Assembly: GCF_019977315.1 (NCBI RefSeq)
Contig: NZ_AP024652.1
Location: 868,001-932,000, forward strand
Direction: 5' to 3'
From: Arthrobacter sp. StoSoilB22
Lineage (GTDB): Bacteria > Actinomycetota > Actinomycetes > Actinomycetales > Micrococcaceae
Length of the DNA stretch: 64,000 bases
The position numbers were made by a program, and so were the translations under genes. Below, piece by piece: positions 28,615 through 37,800 of the stretch (positions are counted from its first letter, which is position 1; each line of letters starts with the position of its first letter). Below the pieces are notes generated by a model. The model was not told the origin of the DNA, did no database searches, and worked only from the letters and a program-made list of their open reading frames with translations.

Positions 28615-29757
28615 CTAGGACGCGATGCTCTGATTCAGAGCCGTCTCGACCATCGCCGCGGCCCGGAAGTGGGCGTCTGGCACAAGGTGGCCGTAGGTCT
28701 TGGTGGTCGTGATGATGGATTCGTGTCCGAGGCGGTTTGCGAGCTCGTAGAGGTTCATGCCGCCGGCGATCATCATGGAGGCGTGTGAGTGTCGGATGTC
28801 GTGGATGCGTGGCCGCTTGTGGATCTTCAGCGGGTTGTCCTCGTTTGCTTCGGCAGCTTTTACTGCGTCATACCAGCCGTCGAGCCATTGGCGGTGTTGC
28901 GGGTAGACCAGAGTGTCTGGCGAGACTGTGAAGATTGGCCTGCCTGGCGCTGCTGATTCGACACGGGAGCGGATGGCTTCGACCGTGGAGGGCGCCAGCG
29001 CCACTGTGCGGCGCGCTTTCTTCGTCTTCGGGGCTCCGACCGCCCATCCGTCTTCCATCTCTTGGTAGGCCTTGGTAATCCTCACTGACGGCGTTGCAGC
29101 GTCTAGCTGGAAGTCTGCCCGGGTGAGCGCAGTTGCCTCGCCCAGGCGCAGCCCAGAGCCGATAAGCAGGAGCCACATGGGGCGCTGCCAGTCGTCGGTC
29201 TGGTCGATGATGAGGTGCATCTGGTCCATGGTGAGGAACATGGCTTTGTCTTCGGTGGTGTCGTCCTTTGGCAGGAGACGGCCGTTGCACGGGTTGTCCG
29301 GCCGCAGGCGACGTCGGACGGCGGAGTTCATGGCAGCGTGGATGAAGCCGTGCACGTTGGCGACTGTCTTGGGGGAACAGCCTTTCTTGACCATTCCCTT
29401 GATCCAGCGAATGAGGTCGTCCTCCGTGATCTGGTCGACGGGCAGATGTCCGAGGCCCACGAAGTGGTTTTTGATGTAGCCGCGGTAACGCTTGATCGTG
29501 TACTCGCGGACGTTGATCAGCCGCTCGATGTGCCCGAGCGCTACGTCCTCGAATGAAGGGGACTTGGAGACCTGGCGCAGCAGTGCCGTCTGGGCAGCCT
29601 GGGTGTCATGCTTGACCGCTTCGAGCAGCTCCTTCCACTGAACCGCTGCGGTCTCGGTGGGCAGTGTCTGCCTGTTCCGCTTTCCCTTGTCGTACCACTC
29701 GACGCGGTAACTGGTGATCTTCCCGGCCGCGTTCTTCCGAGTCTCGATGGTTGCCAT
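28615..29757 (-). CDS. int: Tyrosine integrase
   Basis: A 380-residue tyrosine recombinase. An N-terminal arm-binding region (MATIETRKNAAGKITSYRVEW) and a SAM-like core-binding domain (about 70-160) precede the catalytic domain: Arg in GSGLRLGEATAL, HDIRHSHAS (His-x-x-Arg), GHESIITTTKTY with Tyr near residue 355. ATG 29757 overlaps the preceding stop by one base (TAATG). It integrates the phage, probably at the adjacent tRNA-Ser. A terminator separates it from the convergent regulator. Confidence 0.95.
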   Translation of the reverse strand: MATIETRKNAAGKITSYRVEWYDKGKRNRQTLPTETAAVQWKELLEAVKHDTQAAQTALLRQVSKSPSFEDVALGHIERLINVREYTIKRYRGYIKNHFVGLGHLPVDQITEDDLIRWIKGMVKKGCSPKTVANVHGFIHAAMNSAVRRRLRPDNPCNGRLLPKDDTTEDKAMFLTMDQMHLIIDQTDDWQRPMWLLLIGSGLRLGEATALTRADFQLDAATPSVRITKAYQEMEDGWAVGAPKTKKARRTVALAPSTVEAIRSRVESAAPGRPIFTVSPDTLVYPQHRQWLDGWYDAVKAAEANEDNPLKIHKRPRIHDIRHSHASMMIAGGMNLYELANRLGHESIITTTKTYGHLVPDAHFRAAAMVETALNQSIAS

Positions 29758-30086
29758 TACGCCGCCCACTCCTGTCGGTAGTCCGGGTGGTCCCTGTAGA
29801 CAGATGCCAGGGCTTCGAGTATCAGCTTGCCAGGGTCCTCCGCCCAGGACTGAGTCCGTTCGGCGTCGCTGCCGCAGTATTCAGCGATGACTGTGCCTCT
29901 GTCGCCTGTCGCTTCTTCTGCTTGCTTGATGATCGCCCGTTTTGCCGCGCACTCAGCAAGTACACGGGCATGACTCACGGTGGTCACCCCATACTTCTTC
30001 GCCGGGAACCAGCCCAAATACTGGCAGGACTTTGCCTGCTGCTCATCCTCAGCAATCCTGGCTTCAAGGAACTCGGTGATGGTCAT
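29757..30086 (-). CDS. DUF6221-like phage protein
   Basis: A 109-residue protein, MTITEFLEARIAEDEQQAKS, with HARVLAECAAKRAIIKQAEE in the centre and LASVYRDHPDYRQEW at the end, the pattern of the DUF6221 family common in actinobacterial phages and plasmids. GGGGGAA lies three to four bases from the ATG. It is the gene nearest the presumed attachment site, so it may be expressed in the lysogen. Function unknown. Confidence 0.75.
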   Translation of the reverse strand: MTITEFLEARIAEDEQQAKSCQYLGWFPAKKYGVTTVSHARVLAECAAKRAIIKQAEEATGDRGTVIAEYCGSDAERTQSWAEDPGKLILEALASVYRDHPDYRQEWAA

Positions 30087-30145
30087 GCTTCCCCCTAAAG
30101 TGTTGGACCGGGAGGAACTGATGCGCTCACCCGGAAAAACAAAAA

Positions 30146-30205
30146 CCCCCTAGAACTCACCGGTTCGGGGGGATTCCATGACTGAACTTTAACAGTTCTA
30201 GGGGG
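30146..30205. repeat. Inverted repeat in the presumed attachment region
   Basis: CCCCCTAGAACT (30146-30157) and its exact complement AGTTCTAGGGGG (30194-30205) face each other across 36 bases. The 8-base string GGGGGATT also recurs near 30169, 30202 and 30277 (the last inside the tRNA). These could be integrase binding sites at the prophage end; the other end lies outside the window, so no att core can be confirmed. Confidence 0.4.
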
Positions 30206-30225
30206 GATTTTCTCGGTTTCAGGGG

Positions 30226-30261
30226 GGAAGCCCGGTAACTTCGTTGAGTTACCGGGCTTCC
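30226..30261 (-). terminator. Hairpin downstream of tRNA-Ser
   Basis: GGAAGCCCGGTAAC and its complement (30248-30261) form 14-base arms around an eight-base loop, just past the tRNA 3' end. No T tract follows, so it may be a processing or weak termination hairpin. Confidence 0.5.
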
Positions 30262-30266
30262 CGGGG

Positions 30267-30354
30267 CGGAGACGGGGGGATTTGAACCCCCGGTGGAGTT
30301 GTGCCCCACACTTCATTAGCAGTGAAGCCCATTCGGCCGCTCTGGCACGTCTCC
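30267..30354 (-). tRNA. tRNA-Ser (anticodon GCT)
   Basis: An 88-base class II tRNA on the minus strand. The acceptor arms GGAGACG/CGTCTCC pair fully, and the anticodon loop CTGCTAA reads GCT with a long variable arm. Its 3' end faces the prophage, the usual geometry for integration into a tRNA gene. Confidence 0.95.
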
Positions 30355-30531
30355 CTTTGCTATTGCTAGCCCACCAAGGATACGCAGAACGAGCCGTTCA
30401 GCGCAAAACGTCCCGGCCAAGCCCTCCATTTCGATGGTTCCCTGCCAGACATGCCGTGCGCGCGGCACTCTGAGCAGGGAACCATCGAAGCGGGGGCCGG
30501 GGCCGAGGGCCGGCGCCGGGGGCCCGGGGTG

Positions 30532-32760
30532 TCAGTGGCTCCCAGCCAGCGAACGCCACAGGAAGTGGTTGCTCCGGGCCTGAAGCGCTGCAGCCTGCCT
30601 GTTGTCGGAGGCTCCCGCGTGGCCGCCTTCCAACGCTTCATGGAACCAGACGTTCGGGATGCCCATGGCCTGCATGCGCGCTGCCATTTTGCGGGCTTGG
30701 ACAGGACCCACCCGGTCATCCGAGGTGGCAGTCCAGATGAAGGTTTCCGGGTATTCCACGCCGTCGTGAAGCAAGTGGTACGGCGAGAAGGTGCGGATGA
30801 ACTCCCATTGCGCCGGGACATCCGGGTCGCCATATTCGGCAATCCAGGAGTAACCGGCGGAGAGCTTGGTGTAGCGGCGCATGTCCAGGAGCGGCACTCC
30901 GCAGGACACGGCGCCGAACAATTCGGGGTACTGGGTCAGCATGTTTCCCACCAGGAGCCCGCCGTTGGAACCACCGACGCAACCGAGCCGGCGCCGGCTG
31001 GTAACGCCACGAGAGATGAGGTCCTTCGCTACGGCGGCGAAGTCCTCGTAGGCACGGTGTCGGTTTTCCTGAAGGGCCGCGCGGTGCCAGGAGGGACCGT
31101 ATTCGCCGCCTCCGCGGATGTTGGCAACCACGTAAACGCCGCCACGCGAGTGGGCGGCAGCTCCGTCGTCGGACGCTGCGCCCGAGGTCCGGCGCTCAAG
31201 CCAGGCCCGGCCTACCGTTCCGCTGTACGCGGGGGTCCGGGAAACTTCGAAGCCTCCATAGCCGGAGAGCTGCGTGGGGTTCTGGCCGTCCAACACCAGA
31301 TCTTTCGAAGCAACCTGGAAGTACGGCACGCGGGTGCCGTCCGCAGACTCCGCGAAGTGTTGCTGGACTTCGTAGTCGGCTTCGGTAAAGAACGACGGCG
31401 ACCGCTTCACTTCGGCGTGGCGGCTACCCACCCCGGAGCCCCCGGAAGAGGCTGCAACAAGAGTTCCTCGAGTCAACGTCGTCGGCGTGGTGAAGCCCGT
31501 GGCCACCAGCCAGAAGTCGTTGCCTTCAGCGCCGGTGTCTTCGTCGTCCACGGCGTAGGCATTGACGTCGTGCAGGGGAGGGCAGGCGTCCAGGACAGTG
31601 GATGCCCACACCCCATCGGAGTCAACAACAGACGGGTCAAGCACGCGGATCTCGGAGGAGACATCGCGCAGGAGGTTCAGCAGGAGGTAGTCCTTGGTCC
31701 AGCTCCAGGACTGCAGAGACGTGTGGGCATCCGGCGTGAACAGGACCAGCAGAGAACGGGTCCCTGCCAGATAGGAGTCGAAGTCGGCGGCCAGCAAGGA
31801 ACCGGCAGGGTAGACAACGCCGGCAACCTCCCAGTCTTTTTGCGGGCGGAACAGCAGCCAGTCCCGGTGGGCGCTGATGTTCACGTCGGTGGGAACGTCG
31901 ATTGCCACCCACGTGTCGTCGCGCCGCAGGGATGTGGTGCGGTTGTAGAAGTCGATGTAGTCCACGGCGAAAGTCCGCTCGTAACCCGGGGTGGAGTCGT
32001 GGGCCACCATGGCCAGCATGTGGTCCTCGGGGATTTCGAAGAGGCGCTCAGCGTCGGCCAGGGACTGGCCGCGGCGGAGCTTAACACCGGTACGCGCATA
32101 GGACGACGATGTGGCGGGCAGGCCTTCGGCTGTGCTGGAGACCAGCAAAGTGTCGGCGTCCAGCCAGCTGACGTTGCCTTTGGCTGTGGGCAGGTCAAAG
32201 CCACCCTCCACGAAGGTGCGGGATTCGACGTCGAACTCGCGGTGGCGGTCCGCGTCGCCGCCGTCGGGGGAGAGCGAAACCATGGCCAGGCGGTACTCGG
32301 AGCCGTCGTCCGGACGGAGGAAACCGGCCCCATGGAACACCCACTCGACGCCTTCAGCGGCGGCGAGGGCGTCGACGTCCAGCAGAACGTCCCACTCGGG
32401 TTCCTCGGTGAGGTAGCTTTCCCAGGTGGTGCGGCGCCAGAGGCCCTTGGGGTGTTCCTGGTCTTTCCAGAAGTTGTAGTAGAAATCGCCGCGTTTGGAG
32501 ACCATTGCGATGCGATCGTTGGAGTCGAGGACCTCCAGGATGCCGGCCTCAACGGCCTCGTATTCGGCGTCCTCCAGCAATTCCTCGGTGCGGGCATTCT
32601 GCTCGCGGACCCACGCCAGTTGCTCTTCGCCGTGGATGTCCTCAAGCCAGACGTTTTCGTCCGTTGGCTCAGGTGCAACGTCCGCTGCATGCCGCGGGCT
32701 GCGGGCCTGCGCGGTCTCGTTGTTGGGAAGTGGCGATTGATCAGCTTCTGTGGTGGTCAT
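30532..32760 (-). CDS. S9 prolyl oligopeptidase family peptidase
   Basis: A 742-residue enzyme from ATG 32760. The N-terminal beta-propeller covers roughly residues 40-430, and the C-terminal alpha/beta-hydrolase domain carries the catalytic Ser in GGSNGG (about 598), an Asp in TSDDRVGP (about 681) and His in GGHAG (about 714). The IRGGGEYGP stretch is typical. It cleaves short peptides after proline; no signal peptide is seen, so it is probably cytosolic. It is divergent from the next gene, with 60 bases between. Confidence 0.92.
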   Translation of the reverse strand: MTTTEADQSPLPNNETAQARSPRHAADVAPEPTDENVWLEDIHGEEQLAWVREQNARTEELLEDAEYEAVEAGILEVLDSNDRIAMVSKRGDFYYNFWKDQEHPKGLWRRTTWESYLTEEPEWDVLLDVDALAAAEGVEWVFHGAGFLRPDDGSEYRLAMVSLSPDGGDADRHREFDVESRTFVEGGFDLPTAKGNVSWLDADTLLVSSTAEGLPATSSSYARTGVKLRRGQSLADAERLFEIPEDHMLAMVAHDSTPGYERTFAVDYIDFYNRTTSLRRDDTWVAIDVPTDVNISAHRDWLLFRPQKDWEVAGVVYPAGSLLAADFDSYLAGTRSLLVLFTPDAHTSLQSWSWTKDYLLLNLLRDVSSEIRVLDPSVVDSDGVWASTVLDACPPLHDVNAYAVDDEDTGAEGNDFWLVATGFTTPTTLTRGTLVAASSGGSGVGSRHAEVKRSPSFFTEADYEVQQHFAESADGTRVPYFQVASKDLVLDGQNPTQLSGYGGFEVSRTPAYSGTVGRAWLERRTSGAASDDGAAAHSRGGVYVVANIRGGGEYGPSWHRAALQENRHRAYEDFAAVAKDLISRGVTSRRRLGCVGGSNGGLLVGNMLTQYPELFGAVSCGVPLLDMRRYTKLSAGYSWIAEYGDPDVPAQWEFIRTFSPYHLLHDGVEYPETFIWTATSDDRVGPVQARKMAARMQAMGIPNVWFHEALEGGHAGASDNRQAAALQARSNHFLWRSLAGSH

Positions 32761-32820
32761 CGCCCCATCCAAGCAACACTCTTCGACGGTAAGCAAGTCA
32801 CGCAGAAGTTAGGCTTGAGC

Positions 32821-34758
32821 GTGGCTAAATCGCAGACCAAACGTGTTGCCCTGATTGGGGCCGGCCCTCGGGGCACCAGTGTCCTTGAGAGGTTGCTCGC
32901 GAATTGGGCTGCGGACACACAGCCAGGGGCCACCCTTCGTATCGAAGTTGTGGACCCTTACCCGGCCGGTTCGGGTCACGTGTGGCAGCCGGAGCAGTCC
33001 CGGCTGTACCTGATGAACACGCAGTCTTTCTATCCCACGCTCATCCCCGAGGACTCTGAGCTCGCACCGCCGCTCGCGGGTGGTTCGTTTGATCAGTGGC
33101 GGGAGGCCCGTCGTCGTGATGGCGTGGGATTGAACGACGCCGAGAAGGCGGAGCTGGCCACTCTCGAATCGCACGACTTCCCCAGCCGGGCACTGTACGG
33201 ACGGTACCTTCGCCAAACGTTGGCGGGCTTGCTGGAACGGCTGCCCGACGGCGTCGAGGTCACCTTCCACCAGACGCTCGCCGTTGCGGCGAGACCGGTA
33301 GCGGAGGGGTTCGACGTCGAACTCGCCAACGGCGGCACCCTCACCGTCGGTTCCGTGGTCCTCGCGCTGGGCCACATCGAGTCCCGGCTAAGTCCTGAGC
33401 AGCGCTCTTTCAAGAGTGCCGCGGACGAGCAGGGCCTGCTGTACTTCCCGCCTGCTCCACCGGCTGACGTTGATTGGCAGGCTGTGCCGGACAATGAACC
33501 TGTGCTGGTCCGGGGCATGGGCTTGAACTTCTTTGACGTCATGGGTCAATTGACGGAGGGTCGTGGCGGCAAGTTCGTTGAGGCCAGCTCACCCGGCGCC
33601 GGTGTGCTCGAATACCGGCCCTCGGGCCGGGAGCCAAGGATCATTGCGGCATCCCGCAGGGGCACCCCGTACCGGGCCAAGGCGGGCTTGGCGGGCTACT
33701 ACCCCAGCAGCATCACCATGCGCTACCTGACAGAAGACGCCGTGGACCGGTTCCGTGCGGCTGGCATCCAGCCCGGGTTTGATCATGACCTCTGGCCGTT
33801 GCTTCACCGCGATGCGCTGTGGGCCTACTACTCAACGCTTGCCCGGTCCCAGCCCGCCGCGATCAAGGATCCCGCGCAGTTCCTCGCCGATCTTGAGGAT
33901 GCGCTCCAACCGCATGCGCACACCACTGCGAACTGGGAAATTGAGGTGGGGAACCTCGTTGAAAAACACGTTGCCGCGTCCCGCCGGCTGAATTTGAGAG
34001 GGCTCGCAGCACCGCTCGCGGGCCGGACTTTCGCTTCCCGGAGCGAGCTGGACGCCGCTATCACGGCCTACCTTGATGATGATGCCCGCCGCTCGGCGCT
34101 GGGCGAGGCGGACCCCGTCAAGATGGCCATCGGGGCTCTCCACACCGGCCGGGCCATCCTCAAATCCGTGGTGGCGGATGGCGGGATCACCGATGAATCC
34201 TGGCTGGCGGGTTTGCGGGGCTGGTTCGAGTCATTCGTTGAAGGTCTGGCCAGCGGAGCGCCTGCGCTGCGTTCGGAGCAGTTGGCCGCTTTGGCGCGTG
34301 CCGGCGTCGTAAGTTTTGTTGGCCCGGACCCGAAGTTCAGTGTGGACCGCGGGGCCAGGGTGTTCCGGGCGGTGTCTCCTTGGGTTCATGACTCCCCGGT
34401 GGAAGCGCGGACACTTGTGGAGGCGATGTCGCCGGCCAACAGGGTGGGCATCAACCTCTCGCCCTTGCTGGAGCAGCTTATGGCAGATGGTTTGGTGCGC
34501 ACCAAGATCATGATGAGCGTTGAGGGAACGCCCATGCAGACCACCGGGCTCGATGTGGAACCGCACCCCTACAGGCCCTTGGCAGCCAACGGATCCGTCA
34601 CGGAGGACTTGTATGTCCTGGGCCTCCAACTGTCAGCTTCACAGTGGGGTACGGCCATTGCCGCGGAAGCGAGGCCGCGCACCGGCCCGGCCTACGCGAG
34701 CGGACAACGGACCCTTCGCGATGCGGACGAGATTGCCCGGAGCATTCTGGGCCGCTAA
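32821..34758 (+). CDS. FAD/NAD(P)-binding protein
   Basis: A 645-residue protein from GTG 32821. The N-terminal dinucleotide motif is RVALIGAGPRGTSVLERLL (GxGxxG), followed by HVWQPEQSRLYLMNTQSFYP and, later, LVRGMGLNFFDVM and GVLEYRPSGREPRI, the pattern of NAD_binding_9-type flavoproteins. These act as oxidoreductases or N-monooxygenases of unknown substrate. It is divergent from the peptidase and ends at a terminator at 34790-34831. Confidence 0.85.
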   Translation: MAKSQTKRVALIGAGPRGTSVLERLLANWAADTQPGATLRIEVVDPYPAGSGHVWQPEQSRLYLMNTQSFYPTLIPEDSELAPPLAGGSFDQWREARRRDGVGLNDAEKAELATLESHDFPSRALYGRYLRQTLAGLLERLPDGVEVTFHQTLAVAARPVAEGFDVELANGGTLTVGSVVLALGHIESRLSPEQRSFKSAADEQGLLYFPPAPPADVDWQAVPDNEPVLVRGMGLNFFDVMGQLTEGRGGKFVEASSPGAGVLEYRPSGREPRIIAASRRGTPYRAKAGLAGYYPSSITMRYLTEDAVDRFRAAGIQPGFDHDLWPLLHRDALWAYYSTLARSQPAAIKDPAQFLADLEDALQPHAHTTANWEIEVGNLVEKHVAASRRLNLRGLAAPLAGRTFASRSELDAAITAYLDDDARRSALGEADPVKMAIGALHTGRAILKSVVADGGITDESWLAGLRGWFESFVEGLASGAPALRSEQLAALARAGVVSFVGPDPKFSVDRGARVFRAVSPWVHDSPVEARTLVEAMSPANRVGINLSPLLEQLMADGLVRTKIMMSVEGTPMQTTGLDVEPHPYRPLAANGSVTEDLYVLGLQLSASQWGTAIAAEARPRTGPAYASGQRTLRDADEIARSILGR

Positions 34759-34789
34759 CGACCCGGGGCGCCCCAACGTTCAAACAGCA

Positions 34790-34831
34790 GCAGGGCCTCT
34801 CACCAACAACGCGGTGAGAGGCCCTGCTTTT
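34790..34831 (+). terminator. Rho-independent terminator between convergent genes
   Basis: GCAGGGCCTCTCACC, an eight-base loop and the exact complement are followed by TTTT on the plus strand. It serves the FAD protein gene and probably also the convergent nuclease gene. Confidence 0.9.
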
Positions 34832-34853
34832 CATGGTCACGCTAAGGAGCGGA

Positions 34854-37800
34854 TCAGCCCCTCAGGCACCGTTGATACTCCAGCCATGCAAACGCGTACC
34901 TGAGCCATCCCGCAATGTCGTACCACTTCGACGGCTTGGTAGGCGCGGTGCACTGCGGCGGATTCGGGCCGCTCTCTGCCACCTGTACCAGCGCCTTCAC
35001 TACGGTTCCGCTTTCGACGGCGGTGAGCACCAAGGTTCCGGTGCCTGCAGCTGCCGCTGCGGGAACCTTGAGGTCCACAGTGGCGCTTCCCGCGGTCACG
35101 GGGACCGAGCCGAGCGCTATCGCTGCACCCTTGGAATCTACGAACACAGCGTTCAGCGTTGCGTTGGCCGGGCTGCCGATGGAGGTGAGGTTCAGCTTGG
35201 AGACCGCCAGAGCCATGGAGTCTCCGGCCTTCACCTCAGGCGCCGTGGTGTTGGCCACGGCAACGGATCGGCGTGCGAAGTCCGGGGACACGGGCTTGTG
35301 TGCCTGCAGGTACTTGATCCACGCATCGCGGTCCACCAGGCCAGTGTCCTTGGTGTTGCTGCCTTCCTTGAAAATCCGGAAGTTGTCACCTCCGGTAGCC
35401 AGGAAGCTGAAGGTCCCGATCCTGTACTGCTTGGCAGGATCAATCACGGCTCCGTTCACCCAGATGCCGGTGATACGGTCCCCGGCGGGGCGAGCGGCGT
35501 CGTAGGTGTAATTAACGTTCTTGGACACACCCAGCTGCTGGTAGGGGCGGCTGGGAATGGTGCCGTCGGCGTTGGTCTGCCACTGCTGCTCCAGGAGCGT
35601 CTTGAACTGCGCGCCGGTTAGGGACGTGGTCCAAAGGTTGTTCACGAACGGCAGGACGGCGTTGGCTTCGGCGTAGGTGATGGTGCCATCGGGCGCGTAG
35701 TACAGCTCATTACGCAGGCCGCCGGGGTTTACGACGCCGATCTCCGCCGCACCCAGTTCAGGCGCCTTGAGCGTGTCCACCAGTGAGTCCGCTACCAGGT
35801 TGCCCAGCGTGGACTCACTCGCGCGATCGTCCCGCTTAGGGGCGCCGCCCGCCGGATCCGGGGTGAAGGCGGTGGTGATATCAGCGGTTACTGCGCCAAC
35901 GGGCTGGTTGCCAATGACGGCAGCCTCTTCGAGGGCCTTGTCCACGATGGTCTTCACAGCGGCCACCCGCGGGTAGGCAGCAACGAGGCTGTCCGCGGTA
36001 TCGGTTGTCCGGTCTACGATTGCGGCCTTGTAAGCGGTCACTGTTTTGCTTGCCGTGTCCACTGTGAGGGTCACGGTTCCCACGTTTTCACCGTAGTTAC
36101 CGGTCTGCACGATCGGGCGGGTCTTGCCGGTGGGCTGACCGCTGGCGTTCAGGATCGGAGCGTCCCAGGCATACTCCTTGTGGGTGTGTCCCGTGAAAAT
36201 CGCGGCGACGTCAGGAGTGGTTTCGTTGACCAGTTTGGCGAACGGCCCGCCGGCTGCAACTTCCTGTTCCAACGTGGCACCTTCGGGCGTTCCGGAGGCC
36301 GCGCCGTCGTGGTTTTCCACGATGATGAGGTCTGCCAGGTTGTCGGCCTTGATCTTCGCGGCCACCCGGTTGATGGCTTCCACAGGATCGCCGAACTCCA
36401 GATCCGCAATTCCGGCCGGCGTCACCAGGGAAGGAACTTCCTGCGTCACAGTACCGATCACTGCCACCCGCATGCCGTTCATGTCCAGCACCTTGTACTC
36501 CGGCAGGACCGGTGTGGTGGTGCCCTTCTGATAGACGTTCGCACCCAAGTAGGCGAACTTCGCGTTGGTACCTCCAGCGACGACGCGGTCGCGCAGGTCC
36601 GCCCAACCGCCGTCGAACTCGTGGTTGCCCACAGCGGAAGCCTGCAATTCGAGCGCGTTCAAGACGTCGATGGTGGGCTGGTCCTTCGCTACTGCGGAAG
36701 CGAAGAGGGAAGCACCGATGTTGTCGCCGGCGGAAATGAAGGCCGTAGCGCCGGGAGCTGCTGCCGCCCGGAGCTTCTCGACTGTTCCGGCGAAGAGGAC
36801 TGTGTTGGAGTCAATCCGGCCGTGGAAGTCGTTGATACCCAGGAACTGCAGGTCAACAGTTGCCGGTTCGTCGGCAGTCAGGTTCAGGCCCACCACCACG
36901 GGGTCGTGGTCGCTGGCCCGGAACTCGTCACCGGCATAGTAGTTGGTCACATTGTTGTTATACCTGCTGTACTCCAGCGCGACAGACTCTACGGAGTTGA
37001 TGTTCCAGATGTCAGTTCCGGTGACCACTTTGTGGGCGGCCGGGGACGCGAGGATGTGGTCCAGGGAGCCGACCATGCCACCGAACAGGTAGGAGTGCTT
37101 GCCGGTGCCGGCTTCCAGGTCCGTGTAGCCGGCGCCCGTCAGGACGTTGATGGGATCTTCTTTGGAGTAGGCGTTGAAGTCACCAATGAGGAAGACCTTG
37201 TCTGTGCCTTTCGAGGCCTGAAGGTCCTTGGAGAAGGCCAGCAGGGATTCGGCCTGCTTGGTACGGGCGATGTTCGAGGCGCCCTGGCCCTTGTCAGTGT
37301 CATCCGGGGTCGCTGCCGAGCCCTTGGACTTGAAGTGGTTCACGATCGCGATGAACTTCTTGTCATCGTCTCCGCCAACTGGCTTGAAGACTTGCGCGAG
37401 GGGCTTGCGGGCACTTGCGAAAGCCACGGTGTCATTGTGGATGATGGACTCACCCACGGGCTCGGCCACGGCTTTCTTGTAGATGAATGCTGTACGGATC
37501 ATGTCCTCGTCGCTCAGCGGGGGAGCGTTGGCGGGAGTGCGCACGTAGTCCCAAACACCGGGTGTCTTGACGTTGAGGGCATCCACCAGCTTGGACAAGG
37601 CGTCGTCGCGGTTCTTGCCGAACTGTGCCGAGTTCTCGATTTCCTCGAGGGATACGACGTCTGCGCCGGACTTGGTGATGGCTGTGACGATCTTGCTCTG
37701 CTGGCGCTCAAAGTTCTCCGCGTTGGCAGCACCGCGGGCGTTGCAGCCCTCTTTGACCGTGATCGGGTTGCCGTCGCGATCGGTGTAGAAGACACAGCCT

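Noticed and set aside
1..30200. A full intact prophage within the window
   Set aside because: The left boundary and most structural genes lie beyond position 1, so completeness cannot be judged.
30451..32800. Long rightward open frame running into the FAD protein
   Set aside because: It is the antisense of the prolyl oligopeptidase gene. The real protein starts at GTG 32821, where the dinucleotide motif begins.
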